A program made the translations under genes and the position numbers. Under the pieces are notes generated by a model. It did no database searches, was not told the origin of the DNA, and saw only the letters and a list, made by a program, of their open reading frames with translations. A stretch of DNA of 64,000 nucleotides from Clostridia bacterium (GTDB taxonomy: Bacteria > Bacillota > Clostridia > Lachnospirales > Bianqueaceae), in assembly GCA_900764045.1 (NCBI GenBank), contig CAAFMN010000064.1:107355-171354 (forward strand), given 5' to 3'. Below, piece by piece: positions 31,159 to 40,365 of this stretch (the first letter of the stretch is position 1; the number at the start of each line of letters is the position of its first letter).

Positions 31159-32883
31159 ATGAAAACCATCACCGGATATCTCAAGCCATATACCGGCCGG
31201 ATGATTTTGGGACTTTTTATCAAGGTCCTGGGAACCTTTATGGATCTGGGACTTCCCTGGGTGCTTGCCTACATCATCGACGAAGTCATCCCACAGAAGA
31301 GTTACAAACTCATCGCGCTGTGGGGCGTCGTGATGCTCCTGCTTGCCGTAGGAGCCCGGCTCTTCAACATCCGCGCCAACCAGATGGCAGCCAAAGTCGG
31401 CAAGGACGCGATTCTGTCCATCCGTCACGACCTCTTCACACGGATTCAAACCTTGTCCGGACGTCAGCTCGACGGCTTCGGGATTCCGTCTCTGATTTCC
31501 CGCATGACCACCGACACCTATAACATTCACAGTACGATCGGACGGATGCAACGAATCGGTGTCCGCGCTCCGATCATCCTTGTCGGGGGCATCATCATCA
31601 CTTTCACGATGGAGCCGGTTCTGACGCTGATCCTGTTATGCTGTCTGCCGCTCATCGGTCTCGGGATCTTCGTGATCTCCCGCAAAGGACTGCCCATGTA
31701 CCAGGCGCTGCAGAATAAAATCGACGCCATGGTTCGGGTTGTACGGGAAAACATCACCGGCGTCCGGGTCATCAAGGCTCTCTCCAAGGGAGACTATGAA
31801 CGCCGCCGCTTCCGTACCGTTAATCATGACGTATGTTATCAGGAGTTCCATGCCGGACGCACCATGGGCGCGATGAATCCCATGATGAATGTAGTCCTGA
31901 ACTGTGCTCTGACCGGAATGATTGTTCTGGGCGCGTACCGTGTCAATGCCGGTCATACGGACGTAGGTACCATCATGGCTTTTCTCTCGTATTTCACCAT
32001 GATTCTGAATGCTGTCATGTCCATCAACCGAATCTTTATCGATCTCTCCAAATCCACAGCCTCCGCTGCCCGAATCCGCGAAGTGCTGAACACACCGGAG
32101 GATCAACCGATCCGAGAGCTGCCGCAGTATCAAACGGATTCCCATATCGAATTCCGCGACGTGACCTTCTCTTATAACGAACATACCGAGGAAGACGCGA
32201 CGGACTGCCTCTCCCATATCTTTTTTGCTCTGCGCCATGGCGAGAGCCTGGGCATCATCGGTTCTACCGGCTGCGGCAAGACAACCATCATCAACCTGCT
32301 GATGCGTTTCTATGACGCGAATAGCGGCGAGATCCTGGTAAACGGCCGCAATGTTCAATCCATTCCTCTTACCGAGCTGCGGGAACAGTTCGGCGTCGTA
32401 TTCCAGAACGACATTCTCTTTGCTGACACCGTCTATAATAATATCGGCTTCGGCCGCGACCTAACGCCGGAGGCAATCCGCTCCGCGGCCAAGGACGCAC
32501 AAGCGCTCGGATTTATCGAGCATCTGCCCAAGGGCTTTGATTCCAAGATCGCGGCCAAGGGCGCCAACCTGAGTGGCGGCCAGAAGCAGCGACTTCTGAT
32601 TGCCCGCGCCCTGTCCGCTCATCCGCAGATTCTGATACTGGATGATTCTTCCAGTGCGTTGGACTACAAGACGGATGCATCTCTGCGAAAAGCACTGCGG
32701 GAACATTTTAGTGCTACGACGCACATCATCATTGCTCAGCGAATCAGCTCCATCTATCAGTGCGACCATATCATGGTCCTGGAAGACGGCCGCTGCGTCG
32801 GTTACGGCAATCATGACGAGTTGATGGAACACTGCGAAATCTATCGTGAGATTCACGAATCGCAGATGCGGGCAGAAGAATAA
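31159..32883 (+). CDS. Heterodimeric ABC exporter subunit with degenerate Walker B
   Basis: 574 residues. A six-helix membrane domain is followed by an ATPase with Walker A GSTGCGKTT, signature LSGGQKQR and Walker B LILDDSSSALD. The usual catalytic Glu after the Walker B Asp is Asp here, and the switch position reads IIAQRISS rather than a canonical His loop, as in the degenerate-site subunit of TM287/288- or BmrC/D-type exporters. It is followed by its partner 13 bases on. Likely exports drugs, lipids or peptides; the substrate is not shown. GAAAGAGGG ribosome site before the ATG. Confidence 0.92.
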   Translation: MKTITGYLKPYTGRMILGLFIKVLGTFMDLGLPWVLAYIIDEVIPQKSYKLIALWGVVMLLLAVGARLFNIRANQMAAKVGKDAILSIRHDLFTRIQTLSGRQLDGFGIPSLISRMTTDTYNIHSTIGRMQRIGVRAPIILVGGIIITFTMEPVLTLILLCCLPLIGLGIFVISRKGLPMYQALQNKIDAMVRVVRENITGVRVIKALSKGDYERRRFRTVNHDVCYQEFHAGRTMGAMNPMMNVVLNCALTGMIVLGAYRVNAGHTDVGTIMAFLSYFTMILNAVMSINRIFIDLSKSTASAARIREVLNTPEDQPIRELPQYQTDSHIEFRDVTFSYNEHTEEDATDCLSHIFFALRHGESLGIIGSTGCGKTTIINLLMRFYDANSGEILVNGRNVQSIPLTELREQFGVVFQNDILFADTVYNNIGFGRDLTPEAIRSAAKDAQALGFIEHLPKGFDSKIAAKGANLSGGQKQRLLIARALSAHPQILILDDSSSALDYKTDASLRKALREHFSATTHIIIAQRISSIYQCDHIMVLEDGRCVGYGNHDELMEHCEIYREIHESQMRAEE

Positions 32884-32895
32884 GGAGGGATAACT

Positions 32896-34686
32896 ATGCC
32901 ACCACGCGCACAAGGCCCCAAAACCTTCGGGGCCGGAGGCGGAAAGCCTCAGGATGCCAAATATACACTTTTGCGGCTTGGCCGTTATCTATATCAATAT
33001 AAATGGCTTTTTGCCGCCGCCATCCTTTTGAGTATGACCAGCAATATCTTTGCTCTGATCGGTCCCATGCTGAGCGGCTATGCCATTGACGCGATCCAGC
33101 CGGGAGCCGGAATGGTTGATTTTCCTAAAGTTTTTTATTATGCCGGATGGATGGTTCTGTTCTATATCGGTTCCGCGCTGCTCTCCTACGCACTCTCTCT
33201 GCTCATGATGTATACAACGCAGAAGATTGTCGGACGGATGCGTACGGATGTCTTTGAAAAACTGCAGCGTCTGCCGGTCGGCTACTATGACCGACATCTG
33301 ACCGGCGACATTCTGAGCCGAATCTCCTATGATATCGACACCATCAATGTGTCTCTCTCTACGGATCTGGTGCAGATCTTCTCCAGTATCATCACGGTGG
33401 TCGGTTCCTTTATCATGATGGTCGCCATCTCTCCGTACCTGGTTCTGGTCATGCTGGTCACCATTCCTCTGTCCGTCTTATATACGAAAAGGACGGCCCG
33501 CAAACTCCGTCCCCTCTACGTCACCCGTTCTGAGAAACTGGGCGCCATGAACAGCTATGTCGAGGAGATGATCTCCGGTCAGAAAACAATCCGAGCTTAT
33601 GCCCGCGAAAAAATGGTCTCCGACCGATTCGATCAGATCAACCAGGAAGGCGCCGGAGCCTACTATACGGCGGAATACAATGCTGCCGTCATGGGTCCAA
33701 CCGTCAACTTCATCAATAACCTGTCCTTGGCTCTGGTCACCGCCTTCGGCGCGGTCCTCTACCTTCTCGGCAAGCTGACCATGGGTAATATCGGTTCCTT
33801 TGTACAGTATTCCCGGAAATTCAGCGGCCCGATCAATGAGGTCGCCAATATTATCGGCGAGCTGCAGTCGGCCTGCGCCGCTGCGGAACGAGTCTTCCGA
33901 CTGCTGGATGAGGAGGAAGAAGCCGCCGATCTGTCTGAGGCCACGGCGCCAAAACAGATCCGCGGCGATATCACCCTGGATAATATCGCTTTCCGCTATC
34001 TGCCGGATGTTCCTGTCATTCATGATTTCAGCATGCATGCCGCTCCCGGTTCTATCATCGCCATCGTTGGGCCGACCGGTGCCGGAAAAACCACGATCAT
34101 TAACCTTCTGATGCGTTTCTATGATATCGACAGCGGCAGTATCCGACTGGACGGCAACGAGATCCGGCTTCTGACCCGGGATGGCCTGCGCAGCTGCTTC
34201 GCCATGGTTTTGCAGGATACCTGGCTCTTTGACGGAACCATTTTTGAAAACATCGCCTACGGCAAGGAGGGCGCGACGATGGAAGAGGTTGTGGCCGCTG
34301 CCAAAGCCGCAAGGATTCACTCCTATATCCAGCGTCTCCCGCAAGGTTATCACACAATGCTGAACGGCGACGGCGTCAACATCTCCAAGGGTCAGAAACA
34401 GCTTCTAACAATCGCCAGAGCCTTCCTGCTGGACGCTAAGATTCTGATTCTGGATGAAGCGACCTCTAACGTGGATACCCGAACCGAGATTCAGATTCAG
34501 TCCGCCATGCAGCGTCTTATGAAAGGAAAGACCTGCTTTGTCATCGCTCACAGACTCTCTACCATCCGTCATGCCGACCTGATTCTGGTCATGCGCGACG
34601 GAAATGTCATTGAGCAAGGAACCCATGAAGAACTGATTCGTAAAAAAGGCTTTTATTATCAGCTATACAATTCACAGTTTGAATAA
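32896..34686 (+). CDS. Heterodimeric ABC exporter subunit with consensus Walker B
   Basis: 596 residues, partner of the preceding gene. Six predicted helices, then an ATPase with Walker A GPTGAGKTT, Walker B LILDEATSNVD and switch His in VIAHRLST. Its signature is ISKGQKQ rather than LSGGQ, so this subunit supplies the catalytic Glu while the other supplies the canonical signature; together they make one consensus and one degenerate site. AAGGAGGG lies before the ATG. The hairpin at its end, shared with the sigE gene, probably terminates it. Confidence 0.93.
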   Translation: MPPRAQGPKTFGAGGGKPQDAKYTLLRLGRYLYQYKWLFAAAILLSMTSNIFALIGPMLSGYAIDAIQPGAGMVDFPKVFYYAGWMVLFYIGSALLSYALSLLMMYTTQKIVGRMRTDVFEKLQRLPVGYYDRHLTGDILSRISYDIDTINVSLSTDLVQIFSSIITVVGSFIMMVAISPYLVLVMLVTIPLSVLYTKRTARKLRPLYVTRSEKLGAMNSYVEEMISGQKTIRAYAREKMVSDRFDQINQEGAGAYYTAEYNAAVMGPTVNFINNLSLALVTAFGAVLYLLGKLTMGNIGSFVQYSRKFSGPINEVANIIGELQSACAAAERVFRLLDEEEEAADLSEATAPKQIRGDITLDNIAFRYLPDVPVIHDFSMHAAPGSIIAIVGPTGAGKTTIINLLMRFYDIDSGSIRLDGNEIRLLTRDGLRSCFAMVLQDTWLFDGTIFENIAYGKEGATMEEVVAAAKAARIHSYIQRLPQGYHTMLNGDGVNISKGQKQLLTIARAFLLDAKILILDEATSNVDTRTEIQIQSAMQRLMKGKTCFVIAHRLSTIRHADLILVMRDGNVIEQGTHEELIRKKGFYYQLYNSQFE

Positions 34687-34691
34687 ACATC

Positions 34692-34720
34692 CGTCCGCCT
34701 CACATGAGGCGGACGATTTC
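34692..34720. terminator. Convergent terminator overlapping the end of sigE
   Basis: CGTCCGCCTC (34692-34701) pairs with GAGGCGGACG (34706-34715), loop ACAT, with CTTTTT soon after on the plus strand. The stem contains the last two sense codons and stop of sigE, so it also folds in the sigE mRNA. Confidence 0.8.
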
Positions 34721-35413
34721 TTTTTGAAGGCGTTTCATAATTCTCTTTTCCAATCTTGAGATATACGACTGTGAGATCCCCATCCGGTCCGCCACTTCCT
34801 TCTGCGTCATCTCCCGTCCTCCGGTCCTGAGACCAAACCGCATGTCTACAATACTGCGTTCCCTGGGAGTAAGAATCTCCAGAGAACGTCGCAGAAGCTC
34901 CCGGTCAATTTGATCCTCCAATCCCTTGGATACCGCGTCCTGATCGGACGTCAAAATATCGGAAAGCAACAGCTCATTGCCGTCCCAGTCCACATTCAGC
35001 GGTTCATCGATTGAGATCTCGCTCTTCATCCGGCTATTGCGGCGCAGTACCATCAAAATCTCATTCTCAATACAGCGGGACGCATAGGTTGCCAGCTTGA
35101 TCTTCTTATCCGGCTTAAAGGTATTGATTGCCTTAATCAGACCAATCGTCCCGATCGAGATCAGATCCTCGACATTGATTCCCGTATTCTCGAACTTCTT
35201 CGCAATATACACCACCAACCGCAGATTATGTTCGATCAGAAGCCGCCGTCCCTGCTCCTGTTCCTCTCCGTCCCGTGTAAAGAGCCAAAGTGCCTCTGTT
35301 TCTTCCTCCGCACTCAGAGGTTCCGGCAAAATATCACTCCCGCCAATATAGAGAAGATACTCTCCTTCCGGTTCCTTATTCCATACCAGCGGCTTCAGCC
35401 ACAGCATTTTCAT
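34700..35413 (-). CDS. sigE: Sporulation mother-cell sigma factor SigE
   Basis: Early mother-cell sigma factor of 237 residues made as an inactive precursor. The N-terminus MKMLWLKPLVW and the following stretch form the pro-sequence removed by SpoIIGA. Core: region 2 with LLIEHNLRLVVYIAKKFENTG and KLATYASRCIENEIL, region 4 with LTPRERSIVDMRFGL and the helix-turn-helix TQKEVADRMGISQSYISRLE. Start 35413 follows AAAGGAG. It follows spoIIGA directly, the classic order. No sigG gene follows, unlike in Bacillus; instead the gene ends in a convergent terminator. Confidence 0.96.
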   Translation of the reverse strand: MKMLWLKPLVWNKEPEGEYLLYIGGSDILPEPLSAEEETEALWLFTRDGEEQEQGRRLLIEHNLRLVVYIAKKFENTGINVEDLISIGTIGLIKAINTFKPDKKIKLATYASRCIENEILMVLRRNSRMKSEISIDEPLNVDWDGNELLLSDILTSDQDAVSKGLEDQIDRELLRRSLEILTPRERSIVDMRFGLRTGGREMTQKEVADRMGISQSYISRLEKRIMKRLQKEIVRLM

Positions 35414-35418
35414 TCCTG

Positions 35419-36204
35419 TCACTCCTTTTTTTCAACACACCATTCTGCCGGTAAGACCGCCCGGCAGCCATGTACCGACAGTTTTCCGGGTGCCGGTGCC
35501 AGGAGCGCCCGCACCCTTTCCGGCGCTTTGCTCCCACGGCTTATCTCCATGGAGTCGGCCTCGATCGCCCACAGAATCTGTCCCTGTACTCCAACCGTCT
35601 GATAGGGAACCGGTATCGCCTGCCCCATGGGAATTCCCTCTAAAAGAGAGGGATCCGCAATGATCACCGGCCGTTGCCCGATGGGATCCCGCAGGAGATT
35701 TCCACTGTCCAGCCATCCGATAAAGGTCACTTCCTTTTCCCCAATCCGACAATGGACTTGAGCGATCCGTCCGCCTCGTCCGCTAAAACGGTAATAGAGG
35801 CGAAGCGCAGTCCCTGCTCCCCCTAGAAGCAGACAGGCCGCCGCAAACAACGCGAAAGCCGGTATGCCCCGCAAGAGCCAGACGGCACAGAACCGGATGC
35901 ACCCTTCCATCAGGACGCCCAACCCCACAAACCAGCCTGTCTGAATCCAGAACTTTTTCCTCCGAAGATGTCTCCATACCAGACGGCACATGACGGCTGC
36001 CAGCAGCAGTGCCGCCAGTAGATCGATCGGCTTCGTATACCTTCCGCCCCGTATATAGAGCCATAAAAGCGCTCCACTTCCTCCGCAGAACGCTCCCAGA
36101 AGAAGCCTTCGGCCGGACGTCTTTTCTCCGGTGATCTGACCGGTCAGATGCAGTAAGAAGAGATCCAATACAGTGTTGCCCAGAAAATAGAGATCTGCGT
36201 ACAT
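35419..36204 (-). CDS. spoIIGA: Sigma-E processing peptidase SpoIIGA
   Basis: Membrane aspartic protease that cleaves pro-SigE on the mother-cell side of the septum after the SpoIIR signal. 261 residues: five predicted helices in the first 150, then the aspartic-protease segment with the catalytic motif in FIGWLDSGNLL (near 170). Divergent in sequence, as is normal for this family, but the N-terminus MYADLYFLGNTVLDL and position before sigE are diagnostic. The second ATG (36204) is better spaced from GGAGG than the first (36210). A promoter with a Spo0A box lies upstream; spoIIR is in this same window. Confidence 0.95.
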   Translation of the reverse strand: MYADLYFLGNTVLDLFLLHLTGQITGEKTSGRRLLLGAFCGGSGALLWLYIRGGRYTKPIDLLAALLLAAVMCRLVWRHLRRKKFWIQTGWFVGLGVLMEGCIRFCAVWLLRGIPAFALFAAACLLLGGAGTALRLYYRFSGRGGRIAQVHCRIGEKEVTFIGWLDSGNLLRDPIGQRPVIIADPSLLEGIPMGQAIPVPYQTVGVQGQILWAIEADSMEISRGSKAPERVRALLAPAPGKLSVHGCRAVLPAEWCVEKKE

Positions 36205-36232
36205 ATCCATCCCTCCATTTCACTGCGCATTT

Positions 36233-36266
36233 AGAATACCATATTTTTCCTGCGCATTTTGTCAAA
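36233..36266 (-). promoter_or_regulatory. Spo0A-type promoter of spoIIGA-sigE
   Basis: Minus-strand TTGACA (36260-36265), 21-base spacer, TATTCT (36233-36238). On the plus strand TTTGTCAAA (36258-36266) matches the 0A-box consensus TTTGTCRAA exactly and covers the -35. A long spacer with 0A boxes near the -35 is known for the B. subtilis spoIIG promoter. A direct repeat AAATGCGCAG flanks the -10 on both sides. Confidence 0.7.
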
Positions 36267-36301
36267 GTACCGACCAAACTCAAGAAATTTAAACGACAAA
36301 A

Positions 36302-36335
36302 AAGCCGTTCGTCAGAACTCTCCGACGAACGGCTC
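36302..36335 (-). terminator. Terminator after the GNAT gene
   Basis: AGCCGTTCGTC pairs with GACGAACGGCT around a ten-base loop, followed on the minus strand by TTTTTTG. Confidence 0.9.
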
Positions 36336-36346
36336 TCTCGGTTTCT

Positions 36347-36826
36347 TTATTGGATCAGAATCTCCATCTGCGTCTCCTTGACGAACATCCCCATCTTCTC
36401 ATAAAAGGCACGGGCATTATCATTGCCCTCCCACACATTCAGCGTCAGATCATAGCACCCCAGCTCCTTGGCATAAGCAAGCGCATATTCATAGAGCCTT
36501 TTACCGACATGCTGCCCACGATACTTTTCATCGACACACAGATCATCAATGAATAATGTCTGAAAATCCCGCATATTGGTAGAAAAAGGCTGCCGCTTGA
36601 GAATGCAGAACGCATAGCCCGCAACCTCTCCCGCTTCATCCACCGCCGCGAATACCGGCGTATTCTCATCCCGCAGAATCGAACGAAGCTCCTCCGGTGT
36701 GTACTTGGTCGTTCCAGATATAAAAATGTCCGGACGGATTCTCGCATGGAGCTCCAGCACTTCACTGAGAAGCCGCATCAAGCCCGGCATGTCCCGTTCT
36801 TCCGCTTTACGGATCGTTATCTCCAT
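36347..36826 (-). CDS. GNAT-family N-acetyltransferase
   Basis: A 159-residue acetyltransferase. The acetyl-CoA loop is seen in VDEKYRGQHVGKRLYEYA (R/Q-x-x-G-x-G/A type) near residue 100, and the C-terminal LNVWEGNDNARAFYEKMGM is typical of the fold. The substrate (protein N-terminus, amine or antibiotic) cannot be told. Start 36826 follows AGGAGG. It lies between terminators at 36302 and 36849, so it is a separate unit between ftsZ and spoIIGA, the place where B. subtilis has bpr. Confidence 0.9.
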   Translation of the reverse strand: MEITIRKAEERDMPGLMRLLSEVLELHARIRPDIFISGTTKYTPEELRSILRDENTPVFAAVDEAGEVAGYAFCILKRQPFSTNMRDFQTLFIDDLCVDEKYRGQHVGKRLYEYALAYAKELGCYDLTLNVWEGNDNARAFYEKMGMFVKETQMEILIQ

Positions 36827-36842
36827 AAAAGTCCTCCTAAAA

Positions 36843-36867
36843 AACACAGCCGGGCATTACGCCCGGC
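36843..36867 (-). terminator. Terminator after ftsZ
   Basis: GCCGGGC (36849-36855) and GCCCGGC (36861-36867) form a short GC stem with TTTTTT about four bases on, minus strand. It lies just upstream of the GNAT start site. Confidence 0.85.
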
Positions 36868-36882
36868 GTGGTCATTTTATCT

Positions 36883-38073
36883 TCAGCTTCTGCGGCTGCG
36901 CTGCAGAAACGGCGGAATATCCACCGGAATATCATCTACCGGTGTCTTCGGACGGTTCGGAGTCCCATAACCACTATACGGAGCGCCCGTAATCGGATTG
37001 CGGGTCGGCTTCTCCTCTGCGGGAGCGGTCGGCTGCTTCGCCAGACCATCCAGAGAACTGGCTACAGAACTCTCCTGCACCGCACTCTTGGGAGCGCTGT
37101 AGGAAGCGTAATCCTCGCTGCCGAAATCGGTCGCGATTACCGTAACGATGATCTCGTCCTGCAGATTCTCATCCATGGAAGTACCATAGATCACGTCCGC
37201 GTCCGGATCGATATGCGCAGAGATCAGATTCGGGATCTCTACCGCATCGTACATGGTCATATCGGGGCCACCGCATACATTGATCAGCACGCCTCTTGCT
37301 CCGTCGATCGTGGTATCCATCAGCGGAGAACTGATTGCCTCCTCAGCTGCCTTGCGGGCCTTATCGTCGCCCTTGGCGCGGCCGATACCCATATGCGCTA
37401 CGCCCTTATTCTGCATAACAGTCTTAACATCGTTAAAGTCTACATTGATAATACCGGGGCGGTAGATCAAGTCGGACACACCCTGTACACCCTGACGCAG
37501 CACGCCGTCCGCAAGGCGGAAGGTATCCTGCATGGTCGTACGCTTGTCCGCGATCTGCAGCAGCTTATCATTGGAAATGCAGATCAGGGTATCCACACCC
37601 TTACGCAGCTCCGCAATACCGGCTTCCGCCGCGCGCATCTTCTTCGCGCCCTCGAAAGCAAACGGCTTGGTCACAACGCCTACGGTCAGGATTCCCATCT
37701 CACGCGCGATCTTGGCTACGACCGGAGCCGCTCCGGTACCGGTACCACCGCCCATACCCGCGGTTACAAATACCATATCCGCTCCGTTGATCGCGTCCTT
37801 GATCTCCTCCGCGCTCTCCTCAGCAGCCTGCTTACCGATCTCCGGCCGGCCGCCCGCACCCAGGCCGCGGGTCAGCTTCTGTCCGATCAAAAGCTTATTC
37901 TCTGCACTGCCCAAACGCAGTACCTGTGCATCCGTATTTACAATCAAAAACTCAGCACCCTGCAGGCCGTCGGAAATCATTCGCTCTACCGCGTTGTTTC
38001 CGCCGCCGCCGACACCGATTACCTTTATCTTCGCCTTGTTATCAGAAAAATCTTCTGTCCATTCGTAATCCAA
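36883..38073 (-). CDS. ftsZ: Cell-division GTPase FtsZ
   Basis: Tubulin-like GTPase that forms the division ring. 396 residues. GTP-binding signature GMGGGTGTGAAP near residue 107, N-terminal GVGGGGNNAVERM, and the synergy loop NVDFNDVKTVM near 208. A variable linker follows, then the conserved C-terminal peptide DIPPFLQR that recruits SepF or other partners (FtsA is not encoded nearby). The start is a TTG after GAAGGAGGAG. It has its own TTGCTT-17-TAATAT promoter and its own terminator, separate from the dcw operon upstream. Confidence 0.98.
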   Translation of the reverse strand: MDYEWTEDFSDNKAKIKVIGVGGGGNNAVERMISDGLQGAEFLIVNTDAQVLRLGSAENKLLIGQKLTRGLGAGGRPEIGKQAAEESAEEIKDAINGADMVFVTAGMGGGTGTGAAPVVAKIAREMGILTVGVVTKPFAFEGAKKMRAAEAGIAELRKGVDTLICISNDKLLQIADKRTTMQDTFRLADGVLRQGVQGVSDLIYRPGIINVDFNDVKTVMQNKGVAHMGIGRAKGDDKARKAAEEAISSPLMDTTIDGARGVLINVCGGPDMTMYDAVEIPNLISAHIDPDADVIYGTSMDENLQDEIIVTVIATDFGSEDYASYSAPKSAVQESSVASSLDGLAKQPTAPAEEKPTRNPITGAPYSGYGTPNRPKTPVDDIPVDIPPFLQRSRRS

Positions 38074-38103
38074 AGCCTACTCCTCCTTCATCCATCATAC
38101 GGT

Positions 38104-38132
38104 ATATTACAATAATACCCGTTTTCAAGCAA
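38104..38132 (-). promoter_or_regulatory. Promoter of ftsZ
   Basis: Minus-strand TTGCTT (38127-38132), 17-base spacer, TAATAT (38104-38109), about 30 bases before the TTG start. A/T-rich surroundings. Confidence 0.65.
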
Positions 38133-38182
38133 TAAATCAATAGCTAAGATCAATTTTTTCGTAAAAGTTCATAATTTTTTCA

Positions 38183-38932
38183 TCACACAGGTTTTTCCAG
38201 ATATATCCTTTCTTCCATGTCTTCCAGATGTAAAATTCCCTCTGCCTGCGGCGTTTCCTGAAGGATTCTGGACAGCGCCTGTACCTTAACGTCCAGCTCG
38301 TCCTCCCCTCCGCACCGTACATCCAGCCGCTGCGTATACAGACGTATATCGGACAGATCCGTCAGATCCACACGGACAATATTCCCGGACAGATTGTATT
38401 TTCGAAGCGCCGCGCATACGTCCATCACCGTCTGGGACAACGATACGCTCTGTGTACTCAAGGGCTCTCCTAAAGTAAAGCTATCGATGCTCACGCCCGT
38501 AATCACCGGCATGTCATCCTGCAGATAATGCGTACTGTCCACTACATACCCGGTCTCATCCAGACATAGGTACATTCCCATATAGGCAACATACCCCACC
38601 ACCGTACGCTCCCGGACTTCCACCTCCACTGTATTAGGCCAATGAATATAGACATCCAGAGACTCGAGTCTCGGACTCAGATGCAGCGTCCCAATCTGGC
38701 TTGTAATCAGGAAATAGAAGATATTCATCCCCTTCTCCATACCAAGCTCGCTCTCAATCTCTTCTGCCGAAATCGTTGTATTGCCCGTGATCCGGATCTC
38801 CTGAATGGAAAACACAAACGAATTCATAAATAACAGCAGCAGCAATACAATCAGAGCGATCAACATCTTTTTCCTGCGTCCGGAATTCTGATTGTACCGA
38901 TAATTTTCATCCAGCCTGATCTTCTTCGCCAA
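38183..38932 (-). CDS. ftsQ: Cell-division protein FtsQ/DivIB
   Basis: Single-pass membrane division protein of 249 residues. A short basic cytoplasmic N-terminus and one helix (KKMLIALIVLLLLLFMNS, residues 21-38) precede the POTRA-like start SIQEIRITGNTTISAEEI, then the beta domain with VEVRERTVVGYV and the family's LDETGYVV. It links early and late divisome proteins with FtsL. The start is a TTG at good distance from GGAGGG and overlaps nothing; it is 13 bases after the ftsW stop. No terminator is clear before the ftsZ promoter. Confidence 0.92.
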   Translation of the reverse strand: MAKKIRLDENYRYNQNSGRRKKMLIALIVLLLLLFMNSFVFSIQEIRITGNTTISAEEIESELGMEKGMNIFYFLITSQIGTLHLSPRLESLDVYIHWPNTVEVEVRERTVVGYVAYMGMYLCLDETGYVVDSTHYLQDDMPVITGVSIDSFTLGEPLSTQSVSLSQTVMDVCAALRKYNLSGNIVRVDLTDLSDIRLYTQRLDVRCGGEDELDVKVQALSRILQETPQAEGILHLEDMEERIYLEKPV

Positions 38933-38945
38933 CCGCTCTCCCTCC

Positions 38946-40343
38946 TTACTGCTTCGGATACCGCGAAATATTGAGCAAAATTCCCATCCCGCCCATCAAA
39001 AACAGCAATGAGGAACCGCCATAACTGATAAACGGCAGCGTCACGCCCGTTACCGGAATCGTATTGGTATTGACCGCCACGTTGATGATGACCTGAACCG
39101 CCACCTGCGTAATCATGCCGACCGCCAGAAGACCTGAAAAATTATTGGGCGCATGAACCGCGATCTTGATGCCGTTCCAGATCAGTCCCGCGAAGAGCAG
39201 CAGCACGACCGCCGCGCCCACCAGGCCCAATTCCTCGCACAATACGGCAAATATAATGTCATTATGCGCCTCCGGAATAAAGCCCAGCTTCTGAACACTC
39301 TGTCCCAATCCGACACCAAAGAGTCCGCCGGACCCTACCGCGTACAGAGACTGTATAGCCTGATAGCCATCATCGCTGGCATAGCTCCACGGATCCAGCC
39401 AGGCCCGTACACGCACGGTACGGTAATACCAGCCGCTCAGGATGTTCTGAACCCATTCCGGCATACTGTCCAGCGGAATCAGCAACGGAACCACAACGAT
39501 GAAAGCCAGCAACACCACCGCCGGCAATACCAATACCACAAAGTGTTTGACTCTGGCTCCTCCGATATACATGATCATAAGCCCGATGGCCGCGTTGACA
39601 ATGGCGGTAGACAGATTCTCTGTCAGAATCAGCCCTGTCGGAATGAGCACCACAATAAAGAGCCGGATAAACGTCCACACATCCTGCATATCATCCTGAT
39701 GCTGATCGACAAGCACCGCCATATACAGCGCTGTCGCGATCTTGGCGAACTCCGACGGCTGGAACGAGATCTCACCGATACCGAGCCACCGCTTGGAACC
39801 ATTGATATCCTCACCCAGGACCATGACCGCGATCAGCAGCAGAATCGACACGACATACGCCAGAAAAGCAAGCTTTCGGTACCAGTAGAGCGGCACATAG
39901 ACCGCCGCGACCATGACGCCTGTACTGATAATCAGCCACAAGAGCTGTCTCTTAAAGTAATACAGGCTGTCGCCCGTATTATTATACGCAAAGTACACAC
40001 TGGAACTGGTTACCATGATCAATCCGATCATAGACAGCAGAATCAGGCAGGCGATAAAGGTAAAGTCTGTCGATCGGCGCTGCGGCAGCTGCCATGCTTC
40101 CTTTTCCCGTTTGAAATACGCTTCGCTCGGCCGCTGCGGCATCAGATGCGCCGCGGCATTCGCTACAAAACCACCGATACCAGCCGTCGCCGTTTTCTTT
40201 TTGGGCGCTGTCTGCTTTCTTGCCGTTCCTTTCTCCTGAAACAGTTCCTCGGGCTCGTCTTCAGAGGAATACCTCGCCGCATGCCTTCTGAAATCCTCCG
40301 GCTGCAGCCGACGAATCTTGCCGGTCTCCTTTTTCTTGTTCAT
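38946..40343 (-). CDS. FtsW/SpoVE-family lipid II polymerase
   Basis: SEDS glycosyltransferase, partner of a class B PBP. 465 residues, longer than usual because of an 85-residue hydrophilic Lys/Arg/Glu-rich cytoplasmic N-terminus (RRLQPEDFRRHAARY, then KKKTATAG). About ten helices follow; family motifs include GKRWLGIGEISFQPSEFAKIA-like WLGIGEISFQPSEFAK (catalytic-region) and PEAHNDIIFAVLCEELGL. It may serve vegetative division (FtsW) or the spore cortex (SpoVE); this cannot be resolved from one gene. It lies between mraY and ftsQ, where murD and murG would be expected around it. Confidence 0.9.
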   Translation of the reverse strand: MNKKKETGKIRRLQPEDFRRHAARYSSEDEPEELFQEKGTARKQTAPKKKTATAGIGGFVANAAAHLMPQRPSEAYFKREKEAWQLPQRRSTDFTFIACLILLSMIGLIMVTSSSVYFAYNNTGDSLYYFKRQLLWLIISTGVMVAAVYVPLYWYRKLAFLAYVVSILLLIAVMVLGEDINGSKRWLGIGEISFQPSEFAKIATALYMAVLVDQHQDDMQDVWTFIRLFIVVLIPTGLILTENLSTAIVNAAIGLMIMYIGGARVKHFVVLVLPAVVLLAFIVVVPLLIPLDSMPEWVQNILSGWYYRTVRVRAWLDPWSYASDDGYQAIQSLYAVGSGGLFGVGLGQSVQKLGFIPEAHNDIIFAVLCEELGLVGAAVVLLLFAGLIWNGIKIAVHAPNNFSGLLAVGMITQVAVQVIINVAVNTNTIPVTGVTLPFISYGGSSLLFLMGGMGILLNISRYPKQ

Positions 40344-40365
40344 AGGATTCCTCCTCTATTCTCCA

